This document shows positions 49,280 to 60,990 of a stretch of 64,000 nucleotides of DNA, piece by piece. The stretch spans positions 55,186 through 119,185 of the forward strand of contig ML986627.1 of assembly GCA_010094045.1 (NCBI GenBank), written 5' to 3'. Both the position numbers and the translations under genes were made by a program. Each line of letters starts with the position of its first letter. Positions within the stretch are counted from its first letter, which is position 1. Source of the stretch: Lojkania enalia (lineage: Eukaryota > Ascomycota > Dothideomycetes > Pleosporales). Below the pieces are notes generated by a model. The model had not been told where the DNA came from, searched no databases, and worked only from the letters and a program-made list of their open reading frames with translations.

Positions 49280-50857
49280 ATGATTCTTCCTGTAGTCACT
49301 CTGTCATTATCCGCCATTGCAGCGGCGAGGGAAATGGCTAAAGATGAAGTCAAAGCCGCGCAGCTGTACGACTCCGGCATTCGGCATGCAAACAATATCG
49401 CCTTAAAGCACGTACGGGCTGCGATGTTGCCTCTTCTGACCTTGGCACTGATGTAAATGACAGGAATCTTGGGCCAAGCACGAGCAGGCGGGCGCATATG
49501 AGTCCTCGAAATACGCTGAAATCGCAGATTTTGTCGAATGTGTTAACGGCACAGCTATCACTGCGTCTGATACTTTCAAGTGCAAGAATGTAAGCTTCCC
49601 GTTCCGTACCACAGACTAGACGCGTCCTTATTTTCTCCTAGATTGACCTATATCACTTCCTATCCCACTCCGAGCTTGGAAGTACTAGGGGCTTTGGGTC
49701 TTCTTCATGGGGTTGGACATCAGAAGATGGTCGCGAATATATCGCCATTGGTCAGTCGGACGGCACTGCGTTTGCTGAGATCTCAAAGGAAGGCAAGCTG
49801 GTTTACCTTGGACGCTTGCCACAGTATTCCGTCCCTAGCAGTTGGCGCGAGATTCGAGCTCACAATGATTATATGATTATTGGCAGCGAAGCTTCAGGTC
49901 ATGGTATCCAGATCTTTGATATGAAGAAGGTTAGTCGACGTCGCAGTCACACTTTGCTCGCACATATTCTAATATTAAGTATAGCTACTTGATATAGATC
50001 CCGCCAACCCAGTCACTTTTAGCAATTCTAGGGACCTCGTGGGTCACTACGATAAGCTCCCTAGTGGACGTACCCACAACGTCGTCACTAATCCCGAAGG
50101 CAATTTCATATACTCAGTCGGTGCGCAACCTAGGACTGATGCTTGCAAATCTGGCATCATCTTCATCGATATTACCGATCCCTCCAAGCCAACTAACGCT
50201 GGGTGTGCTTCCGCCGACGGCTATGTTCACGATGCTCAGTGCCTCTTCTACAAAGGCCCTGACGCCCGCTACACCGGCCGTGAGATCTGCTATGGCTACA
50301 ACGAGGATACCCTTACTATCTATGATATCACAGATAAGAAGAACCCTGAGATCCTCTCTATCACTTCCTATGAGGGTGCTGCATACACCCACCAAGGCTG
50401 GGTCCTTGACCCCAACAACCAGAAGTACTTGCTTCTGGATGATGAGTACGATGAATACGATGCTACCGGCCCTGGTGCTAATGGCCACCCTACTACGTTC
50501 ATCTGGGACGTGTCCGACTTGAAGAAGCCCAAGCAAACTGGCTACTACCAATCAGCTGCCAAGGGAATCGACCACAACCAGTACATTGCAAATGGTAGGG
50601 CATACCAGTCCAACTACGGCACCGGCTTCCGCATTCTCGACATCTCGTCCATTCCTCAGGATCCTACGGGTAAGGGCGTTGAGGAGCTTGGATTCTTTGA
50701 CATATACCCCGAAGATGACGACCAGCCAGGTGGTGGTATCATTGATTTCGTTGGAACCTGGAGTAGTTATGCGCTCTACAAGAGCGGATTCATTTTTGTC
50801 AACACGATGGAGAGAGGCGGCTTCGTTTTGAAACTAAAGGAGGGTGCGACCGCATAA
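49280..50857 (+). CDS. Secreted LVIVD-repeat (choice-of-anchor B type) protein
   Basis: A predicted 472-residue extracellular protein. Exons: 49,280-49,411, 49,464-49,589, 49,642-49,929, 49,985-50,857, with introns of 52, 52 and 55 nt, all phase 0. The third acceptor is set at 49,984 because it yields the continuous KKLLDIDPANPVTF. The N terminus (MILPVVTLSLSAIAAA) is a signal peptide. The body has repeated beta-propeller-like blades with F-I-D-I-T-D-P-S-K-P and Y-D-I-T-D-K-K-N-P units, typical of LVIVD/YncE-like repeats. Acidic patches such as DDEYDEYDA and PEDDDQPGGG and several His residues (RTHNVV, YVHDAQC, YTHQGW) suggest a metal site. Relatives are annotated as regulatory P domain-containing proteins; the biochemical function is not established. 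The gene appears intact. Confidence 0.85.
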
Positions 50858-51704
50858 GTTAGATAGGATATGTAGAGCATTGATGGCACGATGGCTGGTT
50901 AGACTTGCGGACGCTTACGACGATAATATATAATCTATTTATCACAAACGTCCCTCGTTTTCAGTATTTCACATGTTCGGAGCCCGATGGCTTGAAAATA
51001 GCGTAACTGTCCATCTGTTATACCTTTCATTGATGAATATTTTCGCCGCGTTTTCAGCGATTTACAAATGGAAAGCATGTTTCTTTACGAGGTCCATTGA
51101 CGAGTGAGGGCCAAGACTTGAAAGACAGCATGCGTGGATTGGCACCAATGATGATCCTGTCATGGCGTCCCTGACAGATCCTGTGCATCTGAGATGCATG
51201 CCCGACGACCTTCCGCAACCGCTTCCGTGGCCACCAATGCCACCGGATCCCTCGAGTCTTGGTAGCGGTCGCGAAAGATAATAGTGGTAGTGGGAGACGG
51301 ACACTTGCTATGGGTGCTTTGATTGTGGCGCTCCGCCCAGCCAGATCCCCGTGCCCTCATCCTTGGCGCAATTTTTCCGACCCAATCAACCTCGTATTTG
51401 GGTAACTCCGCCGAACGCCCAGATAGCCAGTTCTTTGACGCACTTTCGCCTCCTTCCAAAATTCGCAGGGCTCATTTGCAGCCAAGATGGCAGCTTCCTA
51501 TCTGCAGGCCACTGGTCCGCTTTGCCCAGTGCCTGAATACTGCCTCACGTCCATATACCGAGCTTCCTAATCGGGTTAGAGGTACCTTAGATATGAATGT
51601 AGTTTTAGTAGTGCTATTACGGGCACAGCATATATGAACCCCCGTGTTTCCATGATGTCCCGTTTTCTCGTCTATTACCTTCTCTTAATTCTTTTCCCGC
51701 CATC
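50858..51704. other. Intergenic between the LVIVD protein and the aminopeptidase
   Basis: No gene is seen here. The short opposing frames have no domains. The last 100 bases before 51,705 are CT-rich, as in a fungal core promoter. Confidence 0.5.
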
Positions 51705-53213
51705 ATGAAGACCGCTTCGATTGTCGCTGCTGCCGGGTTTGTAACGTGCGCACTATGCTACAAGCCTCTCGTTAGCTCGAAGAAGCTTCAGAATCTGGTA
51801 ACTCTCGAGGATCTCCTTGCTGGCTCTCAGGATTTACAGGATATTGCTGACGCGAACGGCGGTAACCGCGCGTTCGGTGGTGGCGGCCATAATGCAACTG
51901 TTGACTATCTAGTCAAGACTCTGGAGGAGCTCGACTACTACGATGTTTCCACACAACAGTTTGTCGAGCTCTTCTCGGCAGCTACTGTGGATTTCACAGC
52001 TGCCGGAACTGAGTATTCGGCAGGCTATATGACATATAGTCCTTCTGGTCAAGCAAGTGGTTCCTTAATCCAAGTCAACAATCTCGGCTGCATAGTTGCA
52101 GACTTTCCAGCTGCGGTTTCCGGCAACATTGCCTTCATCTCGCGAGGAGAATGCACATTCGCCCAGAAGGCTCTTGCAGCGAAATCAGCAGGGGCCCTAG
52201 CTGCCATTGTCTACAACAACGTACCTGGCACACTCTCCGGCACACTTGGGGGCGTTGGCGATTATCCACCGACCGTAGGTGTGTCAAAGGAGATTGGCGA
52301 TACCTTGCTTGCGGCTATTGCAGCAGGAACAGTTGCTGCTACCCTAGACGTGAATGCAATCCAAGAGAACCGTACAACTTGGAATGTCATTGCCGAAACA
52401 AAGGGCGGCGACCATAGCAACGTCCTTGCACTTGGAGGACATACTGACTCTGTCTTTGCCGGGCCGGGTATTAATGACGATGGATCAGGCACAATCGGCA
52501 TCTTAACTATTGCTAAAGCTCTCACCAAATTTAAGGTCAAGAACGCTGTCCGTTTCCTATTTTGGAGCGCCGAAGAATTCGGCAAACTGGGCTCTTTCCA
52601 TTATCTACGAACCCTCAACGGCACTATTAGCGGTAATGCCTCTGAGGTCGCCAAGATCCGTGCCTACCTCAATTTCGATATGATTGCTTCTCCCAACTAC
52701 GTCCTTGGTATCTATGACGGAGACGGCAGTGCTTTCAATTTCTCCGGCCCACCAGGGTCTGGAACCATTGAGAAAGATTTCGAACTCTTCTATGAGAGCA
52801 AAGGATTCCCGCACGTCCCAGCTCTATTCACAATGCGTTCCGACTATGCTGCTTTCCTTGAGAATGGAATCCCCTCCGGCGGTCTGTTCACTGGTGCAGA
52901 AGTCCTCAAGACCGAAGAGGAGGCGGAGCTTTTCGGCGGCGAGGCAGGGGTTGCTCTGGATGAGAACTACCATCAGCCTGGCGATACCGTTGATAATTTG
53001 AACCACGAAGCTTTCTTGCTTAATACACAGAGTATCGCGAACTCGGTGGCTAAATATGCGTTGAGCTTCGAAGGGATACCCGCCGTCAATTCAACGTTGA
53101 GGAAGAGGCATGCGCATGTTCAGAGACATTTTGGACATTTGAGTGCGAGGGGTGATTATGGGCATTCCCATGTGCATCATGGGCCTTGCGGTGAGAGTGC
53201 AGTTGTCGCGTGA
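51705..53213 (+). CDS. lap2: Secreted M28 leucine aminopeptidase (Lap2-like)
   Basis: A 502-residue single-exon zinc exopeptidase that removes N-terminal residues from peptides outside the cell. It has a signal peptide (about residues 1-18). A PA (protease-associated) domain lies about 105-215, including NNLGC and ISRGECTFA. The M28 catalytic domain is about 225-450. Zinc ligands and catalytic residues are all visible: His246 and Asp248 in GGHTDS, Asp258 in INDDGSG, Glu290/Glu291 in SAEEFG, Asp325 in NFDMIAS and His423 in NYHQPGD. Domain order and length match Aspergillus-type Lap2. An unusual His-rich tail (about 469-492, containing HAHVQRHFGH and HSHVHHG) follows the catalytic domain. The start ATG is preceded by CCATC. 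No lesions were seen. The secreted neighbour upstream suggests a nutrient-acquisition setting, but co-regulation is only inferred. Confidence 0.95.
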   Translation: MKTASIVAAAGFVTCALCYKPLVSSKKLQNLVTLEDLLAGSQDLQDIADANGGNRAFGGGGHNATVDYLVKTLEELDYYDVSTQQFVELFSAATVDFTAAGTEYSAGYMTYSPSGQASGSLIQVNNLGCIVADFPAAVSGNIAFISRGECTFAQKALAAKSAGALAAIVYNNVPGTLSGTLGGVGDYPPTVGVSKEIGDTLLAAIAAGTVAATLDVNAIQENRTTWNVIAETKGGDHSNVLALGGHTDSVFAGPGINDDGSGTIGILTIAKALTKFKVKNAVRFLFWSAEEFGKLGSFHYLRTLNGTISGNASEVAKIRAYLNFDMIASPNYVLGIYDGDGSAFNFSGPPGSGTIEKDFELFYESKGFPHVPALFTMRSDYAAFLENGIPSGGLFTGAEVLKTEEEAELFGGEAGVALDENYHQPGDTVDNLNHEAFLLNTQSIANSVAKYALSFEGIPAVNSTLRKRHAHVQRHFGHLSARGDYGHSHVHHGPCGESAVVA

Positions 53214-54902
53214 GGAGTTGTGTATTTGTGATGAGTGATGAGTGATGAGGCTTGACGAATGAAAAGCACAATTGGTTGTTGTGTCATTATACATATTTTT
53301 TTGATAATGAGGAAAAAACTTCTTTTTCCCTTAGCTTGGCTTGTTCTACCTATGCATTAGCGCCTCTCAGCACACATAAAATTGCGTATAACTAAAGTCT
53401 AATTCTTTGAGACACCCCGACTGAAGCGTTTCATACCTTACATGCTCGATCCGATTTTTTCTATTTCCATGCTAATTTATCTTGAACACCCCATTTATTT
53501 TGATTGGTAGTGGCATCTTGATGTGCGTTGTAGGTAGTTGATGGCTACTCGGCTAGCAGGATCTTGGTGTTCTTGGATGCTACTCGATTTCCTCAGCGCT
53601 TCTCAAGCCACCGAAGGATCGTGAAGGAAAAGTTGACGTGGCCGGCGGTCTTTGTCCTCACCCGCCAAAGGGGATTCATAACCTGTCTACCCGCTCTCGC
53701 ATTAGGGAGAAATTGAGGCCCTACCGTTCGCAATGACATGCGTGCAGAGCAACTTTTCTATAACTGTTGAAGTAGCGGAAATTATCAACGTCCAAACAAG
53801 CATGCTGCGCAGACTGCATTGCAGAAATACTGGCTGGGGGTTTCTAAGAGGAAGGTGTGCGTCCGTTCCTTGCCAGCACAGCGGGGAACAGGGGTGGATA
53901 TGAGCAGGAGCCGTATCCTCGGTTGACGATAGTTTATTCGGGAGTCCTATTCGTCGGAGCTAAAGAAGCCATATAAAGAACAAAGGCGGAGGCTGGAATA
54001 GGCTGGGCGAGCCATCTGTGTTTGCGTAGACATTCCCTTCGCGGACTTGTGAAGAGAATAATATTTTTTGCTTCCGGGGTGGTTTATGGATGAGTAAAAG
54101 TATATCTGAAAAGCAATCCCGGCTTGCAGTAGACAGTGTGATTTCTTCCAACGAGGTATAGCGTAATGTGTATGGGAACCTAGTTGAGTTTAAACTACTA
54201 AGAGCAATATTTGGTGGTATTTAAGTACTGATGATACTGCTACCATCAAATTAAAGGTACTGATTTATATCGTACTGCACGTATTGCCTGGTGAATCCGC
54301 CTAGTCTAAGCCTCCAATGTAGGCATCGAGGGAGGGAATCTTCGCGACCCACTGTCTTGCCGGCCAGGTCTACTCTATTTGATTCCATCATGGATCATTT
54401 AAATCTACATAAAAGCTTTAAAGAAACTTTTAATTATGGAGCCAAAGTGGACTTATAATTACAACAAGTCTAAGCTGCTGTCGTCTGATGCCGCTGTCTG
54501 CTAGAATAGCGATGAGTACCACTATCTTAGCATTGGCTCATACTTAGAGATACCCAGACGCGACATTAAAAAGGCCCTTGTGCTATTCTTGTTTTACATA
54601 CTATTTCTGTCGCTCTTTGGGCTGGCACTATCAGGGCGTTTGTTCCATTATCTCTATGGATGCTGAACGAAAGGAAGTAAGAAGAGCATAAGGTAAGGAA
54701 ATAATTTTGACTGCGTATGCCATTATTTTGCTAGCTTGATGTGAGATAGAGAGAGATAGGTAGGCACGAGTAAGATATGATGTAAATGAAGGATTACTTG
54801 TGCTATGGCATAAAACAAGGATAGTAAGGTGGAATGCATTCCGTTCATTGAAGCTGCCTAACATATACGCTTCTTATCACCACTTCATTCATACTCCTCC
54901 AA
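53214..54902. other. Intergenic between convergent genes
   Basis: This 1.7-kb stretch between two 3' ends holds no supportable gene. A short GATGAGT tandem lies at 53,228-53,250. Other frames are under 80 codons and unrecognised. Confidence 0.5.
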
Positions 54903-56491
54903 TTATAGGTGACTCCTAGCCGCTGTGTTCTCCGGCCGCCACATTTCATTCAAAAGCCTAGATGCATTTACCATCTCCGGTCTAGCTTGGTTGAGCGAGG
55001 TGATTCCTAGTAATCTCATTGCAGTTGTCAGCTCCTCATAAAGCACTACAAAGGTTAGCTCTCTTCTTTTCATTGGGGAAGCATCTCACCATGTGTGCAT
55101 CGTTCAACGCCCTGAGAACCGTATGCTGCGAGCGCGTATAGGTATGGTCTTCCAACACCAACCGCCGTCGCACCAAGACAGAGGGCTTTTAGCACATCTG
55201 ATCCATCTCGGAGTCCACCATCAACGAAAATCTCAAGCTTGCCGAAGACTTCTGGACAGTAGGTCCGTATCTCGAGTAGTGTCATGAGGGAGCTTGGCGC
55301 AGTATGGAGCTGTCTCCCTCCATGATTACTCAACAGTATACCCTGACATCCATGCTCCAAAGCCAACTTTGCATCTTCTGTGCACTGTATTCCTTTCAAG
55401 ACAATTGGGCCATCCCACTCTCTCCTTATCCATTTGAGATCCCCCCAGGTAGTATGGGGACTAAGCTGGCCTGAAACTACGCGTCCACCCATTGCAGGCG
55501 CAAACGCATTTTCTCCTCCTACCTCCCATTCAGAAGTCGACTGTTTCTCTAAGCCTACGGATAGTGCTTCTTCCGCCTGCAGTACTCGATCTGATTCTCG
55601 CTTGCCAAGCACAGGCGTATCCACAGTTATCCAAAGACCCTTATATCCAGCCTTCTTCACCATATGCATTAGTTCAACTGCTCTCTCTCTATTGACTGGC
55701 ATATAAAATTGGAAGAACAATCGCGTCGGGCTAGCGTAATTCATCCTCTTCTGCTCTTCTACCATACTCCGCATAATTTGTTCGGTGGTCTTTGTGGACG
55801 CTGTGCTAACAACCATATGAATACCCTTTCTAACGGCGCCTTTTACCATTTCTGGCTCCGCTCCCGGATGTATTGCCCCTAGGGTCCCCATCGGAGAGAT
55901 ATAGAACGGGTATGGTGAGTTATGTCCAAATATCGATCGTTGCGTGTTCACATCTCCAACATTGCGCATTACACGTGGTCGGAAATTTATGCGTTCCCAA
56001 TCTTCTATATTTCCTTTCAGTGAAGCTCCTGTATTTGCGGACGTGGATGCATAGATGTACGATTTCCTTGGCATTACGGCTTTGGCAGCCTTCTCAAAGT
56101 CTAGACATGATACGCAGAGGCTGATGTGGGGAATCTTTTGCCCAGTGTTCGCCTCTGATGAAGGCCTATCTTCTAAGTCTTTGCGCCGTGTTAAGCTTCC
56201 AAAGGTATTGGGATCAATGGCGCCAAGACAACTTCGGGGAGGGAGATCATTGACATAATCCAGCGGATGGTACTTCTTGAATTCTGTCGTCGCATCCTGA
56301 CCAAGCCTTAGCCAACTTCGCCCATATCAGCCTCGGTAACTCACTGAACCAGATTGCTTCAACAATATTGCTGCACCGCCTGGGTGTTTCGATAAGAACG
56401 AGGTTATGTCATAGACCCGATCTTGCAGGACTATCCAGCAAGACTTCTTGTTGTTGTGTTTGGCAACTTCTGCGCCATCAATTAATGCCAT
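54903..56491 (-). CDS. Flavocytochrome b2-type FMN-dependent alpha-hydroxyacid dehydrogenase
   Basis: A predicted 498-residue enzyme oxidising an L-2-hydroxy acid such as lactate, with a fused heme domain. Exons (minus strand): 56,491-56,345, 56,296-55,090, 55,045-54,903; introns are 48 nt (gtgagt...gtcag) and 44 nt (gtgaga...tgtag). Residues 1-78 form a cytochrome b5 domain with heme ligands His36 (KHPGG) and His59 (KKYHP). The FMN barrel follows (about 115-475): YIYAS (Tyr131), TVDTP (Asp275), VLKGI (Lys350), the signature SNHGGRQ (catalytic His374, Arg377) and DGGLRDGSDV with GRP for FMN phosphate. No mitochondrial transit peptide is visible before the b5 domain, unlike yeast Cyb2, so a cytosolic location or a different acceptor is likely. 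The gene appears intact. Substrate specificity cannot be read from the sequence. Confidence 0.93.
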
Positions 56492-57379
56492 TGTTATAGT
56501 CAAACAAAGATTTAGCTTATGGAAGCTGAGAAGTCTGCGATATAGCGTAGTGGGTGTATAGTGAAGTAGGTATTTGAAGGATGGAGGCCGTTCGCGGGAC
56601 TAGACGTTAGCTCGGAAACATCGCAATAGCCGATAGCCGAATATCTTAGTAGGCATAGACTAGAGGGCTAAGACGCCTTATAAGCTTGCTAAATAGAGCT
56701 TAAAAGGGTATAATAACTATCTACTAAGCTTTATAATAGAAAAAGAATATCTCTCTACTATTAGATATTATTAATTATTATAGACTAAGTTATTGTAATA
56801 GGCTAGTATAATAGATCACAGCGTAGCAACCATAGATAGAGTAGCAGGGCTAAAATGTTCGTATATTCAGTTCTCTTAGAAAAGAGATGGCTGATGAAAG
56901 AGAGACGAATCGCTGCCATCCCTGCAGGGTGCGATTCGGCTATTTCAACCCTAGATCAGGTGACTCTATATCATCAACCCGTGACTCAAAGCTATGAGAT
57001 ATTACAGTTGTCTACTATATATACTATATATATATATATATAGTTAGCGTTATATAATTTATTATTAAGAGTCTACTCTAGGAAGATAGTTTCCCTATTC
57101 TACCTTAAACACCTATTTAGATCTTAATATTTTACCTATATCGCGCTTTTTAGAAAGTTCTCTTTAATCTTCTATATAATCTAATTATAAATCTAGAAGA
57201 GTATTTCACTCTTTAATATTAGGACTTATTTAAATCTAGTATACTTTTAGTATAAAATTATAATTTAGACTTAGCTTCTATATAAAGGTTGTCAGCCGGA
57301 AATATCACCTATATAAGCCTTCATGCTTTAGCAGCAAGAAGGTCGGCCTTTTTGTTCATGACAAAGGTTTTCTTAATAT
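56492..57379. repeat. RIPed AT-rich transposon remnants
   Basis: Two AT-rich patches (about 56,640-56,815 and 57,001-57,295) have the same CpA/TpG-poor, TpA-rich texture as the left block, separated by about 180 bp of normal sequence. An (AT)n microsatellite lies near 57,008-57,042. No family could be matched. They sit directly beyond the broken 3' end of the Ca2+-ATPase pseudogene. The segment 56,492-56,640 is the presumed promoter of the flavocytochrome gene. Confidence 0.6.
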
Positions 57380-59535
57380 ATCCATTTAAAATTAATTATT
57401 CATTGTGATGAAGTAGTAATTCTTGTGCAAATTGGCGAATGCGTTGAGCCTGTTGTCAAGCCGGCGGTTGTTGTACTGGTTGAAGATTTGTAGCCAGACG
57501 AACATATTGAAGACTGTGGAGCGCATTTCGTCTCAGGATATGGTAGGAATTTGGGTCTAGCGAAGTGGAGGACAAAGGTTGCGATCACTTGATAGATGGT
57601 TTGGCCGATGATCATTTTCCACATGGCGATCGAAATGATGGATGCAGAGCGAGGAGTAGGCGAGCAGTCGAGAATCTCATCCGTAGGAGCATCGGTGGAG
57701 AGGGAGAGCGCAGCGAGAGAATCCATAAAAAGATTAATCCAAAGGAGCTGCATCGCCGTCAAAACAGAACGCATCTTTGGGTCTTCCACTGCGGTTATAA
57801 ATGCAACGACCTAGAGAGGAAATACATGTTAGTTTATATTGTTTTTAGCCTCTAGTGTAAATATATAGGTGTTTTATGCTCGCGCAACAAAGGTTCTTTG
57901 AGCATTGACATTCTCCTATAGCGGGGAAAACAAAATCCGCACATACCATAGCGGTGATGTTGAAGGTTGTCTGAAACTGAAGGAATTTCTGCATTGCGTC
58001 ATTCACAGCGCGTCCCCATATTAGAGCCGTCAAGATGGATGCGAAGTTGCCATCCATGAGAACGATGGCAGAGGCCTCCATAACTACCTCAGTACCAGCA
58101 ATTCCCATGGAAAAACTGACGTCGGCCGCCTTCAGTGCAGGGCCGTCGTTAGTTCCATCACCAGTAACTGCAACAATGCCCCCGAGTGCCTTTAGTTGAG
58201 TCACCAAAATCCTCTTGTCTTCAGGCGAAGACCTGACAAGGGCCTGTAATCGAGGTAGGACACCATTCATATCTTCATCGCTCAACCAACGAAAATCGGG
58301 ACCGTCCATCACAATCTCATCGGTATATACGCCGCAATAGGTAGCTATTGCCTTTGCTGTTACAACGTTATCACCGGTCACTGTTCGGGTCACTATCCCG
58401 GCATGTTTGCATTTTGCGATAGCTTCTGGGACACCTGGGCGGATAGGGTCTTGAATGCCTACAACACCGAGAAAAATCATACCGTTCAAGGGAGCGCTAA
58501 GATCTACAACCGCAACAAGATCATCTGGGTTCTCTGTGCCGTGTGGGGGCCACTGCGGGAAGTTTTTGTATATTAATCCAGTAGTACGCAGGGATTGCAA
58601 TGCGCAAGACTCGGTGAAGGGGGTGATGCGCTTCGTTTGTAGACCATCTATGGGGGCTTGGCCCGTTGGGAGTGCAACGGTCGATGAGTAGCTAAGCAAT
58701 ATCTCGGACGCGCCTTTTACGAGCAGCCGGTAGGCGCCGTTGGGTAGTTTTTGAACAGCACCCATGCATTTGCGGCTGGAGTCGAAAGGAAGCATCTGAA
58801 CAACGTGTGCGCTGGAACGTTCTTGTGAGAGAGAATCCATCCCGAGAACATTCCTCGTGAATCCCAGTAGAGCAGTTTCAGTCTTCGAATCAATGAAGTC
58901 AAACTCGCCGCCCTCTCCCTCGAAAGCCGTGGTGTTGATAGCAATAGATTGAATGAGCAGACTCTTTTGCTCCTGAGTTGTACGTTGCGCAAAGTGTGAT
59001 GATCGATTCTTTGCTGCCTCCGGGTTCTTGTCATCGAAAGAATCCTTGTTGAATGTACCAGTGACCACAATAGTCTTGTTTTGAGTAGGAGTACCGGTCT
59101 TATCCGAACATATGGTACTGGCATTTCACATTGTTTCGCAGGATTTGAGAACGCGCACCAGATTATTCATTTTCACCGTCTGCGTAGTAATGAAGGCGAG
59201 CGACAAGGTGATAGCAAGAAGCAGACCTTCTAGGACAGCAACCACAATAATTGTGACAGAGACAATGAGAAAATCTATAGCCTTGGAAGCCTTCTCTGTT
59301 ACGCTAAGCGGGGCTGCTGGGGAATGTTGCAACTAGCCGAAACAAGAGAACCAATAGCAGGAAGAAAGAGGCTGCAGTAGCGAGTTTCGCAATAGTTCTT
59401 GCTAGGCCGTCGAGTTTCATTTGTAGAGGCGTTGGTTTCGGGTCATGGCGCATGGCCATGAGTATCCTGCCATAGCTGGAATAAATGCCAATAGAGATAA
59501 CCAGATAGGCACTGTGACAATATTAGTGATAATTT

Positions 59536-59566
<31 letters not shown>

Positions 59567-60990
59567 TTAACAGAGACAATTCCATATCGGACTTCGCAGA
59601 CGAGCATTTAATGGAATGCACTAAATTGCAGCAAGATTACCAGTAATAAACCGGCCTACCCCTAGCATGACGAAAATGAACTTACCCAATGCCCTTGAGG
59701 ACTTTGCTGCCAGAGATTATGAATGGGTCGAGATCTTTGCCATTGCTGTGCCCACTCTCGAGAAGCCGGAGAACCTACTCAGCCGGATTCGCCCGTAGCG
59801 GATGATTCGGCACATTTGACATTGTGGCCTGAGTTGAAAATGCCGTCCGCAGGTACTAGGTCTCTAGGTTCTAGGTGTAACACATCGCCCACAAGGATGT
59901 CATAGACGGAGATGATAAACAACTTCCCTGAGAGAATGGCCTTAACATCCAGTGCTTCTTTCTTCGCGTTGAGCCTAATGAAGGCACGATCCTTTTGCCA
60001 GTAATTGATTGCCCCAACTAGTACCACTACTACAATTGAAACACATATAGCACAGACCTCAATCCAATCAATTGAGGGTGGTGCATCAGGTCTATGGTCA
60101 ACACCAAACGTCTCATAAAGTCCAAGCGCAAGGGAAATAACAGCAGCAACAGTGAGGAGGATCAAGACAGACTCCTTGTAATAGGCTTACCACATAAGCA
60201 TGAGAAAAGATAGTAGTTTCTTTGTAGGCAGAACATTGGGGCTGAATATTCGCTTCCGATCGTAAAAGGCTTCTCTTGAATGTGAACCGGACCTGGATGG
60301 ACTAGAATCCGTGATATCGACGTGGCGCACTTCGACTGGGCGCGATAAGCTAGCGTCAGCGCCGTGGAACGTTCTACACTGCCTTGTGACTTCCCTAAAA
60401 GCGATAGAACTCGGTAATTCAGTCTGTTCCAAGCTCAAGCTGGCATCAACATCCGTTCGTAACCCTGTTTCAATACCTGGAAGGCCACCAAGTGCGATAA
60501 AGGCCGGAAGTGATTTCGGGCTCAGCAATTTATTTAGTTGACCTGGAGAGAAGGCAAACCTATTAATCCCGATTGCAAAATCACTTTCTGACCCGGAATC
60601 TGGCTTGAGAGCATCACCCTGGAGCTGCGATTCGAGCGTATAAGTAGTTTTCCCACTGATGCCACTGTAAATCGACACGCCAGCTGATGTCGTCGAAGGC
60701 ACAGGTGTTGCTTCACTAGGAGCACGACCTCGGCCCGTGAATGGGTTCCGGGTTGATGTTGAGCTGAAGCCTTCTGCAAATCGATCGCGAGAATGTGTTG
60801 ATTTGAAGGGCTTGTCGGCGACGAGAATTGCAGGCAAAACGTTTTCTGTCAATGTCGAGAGTGTATCATTTGTATTTATGTGCGCAGGTGTTCGAAGTAT
60901 TTCGATACTAATTTCAGGGAGTGGAGGCAGACCTGTGCTCGCTTCGGAGGTAGCCGCGGTGCTGAATAACGAGGATGCCACGCTCAACAA
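57380..60990 (-). pseudogene. Plasma-membrane-type Ca2+-ATPase (PMCA-like P2B ATPase) pseudogene
   Basis: Homology runs through nearly a whole P2B-type Ca2+ pump: N-terminal tail with FSPGQLNKLL, first membrane pair, actuator domain (SATGES), phosphorylation site (SDKTGT), nucleotide domain, hinge (TGDGTND) and membrane segments to NQYNNRRLDNRL. Lesions: no ATG opens the frame; TAA at 60,187-60,189; TGA at 59,779-59,781 right after SATGES, with a frameshift before SNGKDLDPF; another frameshift near 59,330; TGA at 59,126-59,128 just before NASTICSDKTGT, where Gly is normal. There are also losses in invariant motifs: PEGLP reads LEGLL, DKTGTLT reads DKTGTPT and KCDES reads KCAES. A further frameshift lies near 57,545, and the last membrane segments are missing. 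Introns (for example the long one at about 57,820-57,955) remain. It is non-functional. Confidence 0.92.
59533..59566 (+). repeat. T23A11 homopolymer palindrome
   Basis: Twenty-three Ts followed directly by eleven As, inside a remnant intron of the Ca2+-ATPase pseudogene. Probably a relaxed microsatellite; its length is prone to sequencing error. Confidence 0.9.

Noticed and set aside
59126..59128. The TGA before the ATPase phosphorylation site as part of an intron
   Set aside because: The nearest GT..AG pair would give an intron of only about a dozen bases, and conserved coding continues directly on both sides.
60160..60190. TAA with a GTAAGC donor in the ATPase as a true splice site
   Set aside because: Conserved membrane-segment coding (SVLILLTVAA) follows within eight codons, so there is no room for an intron.
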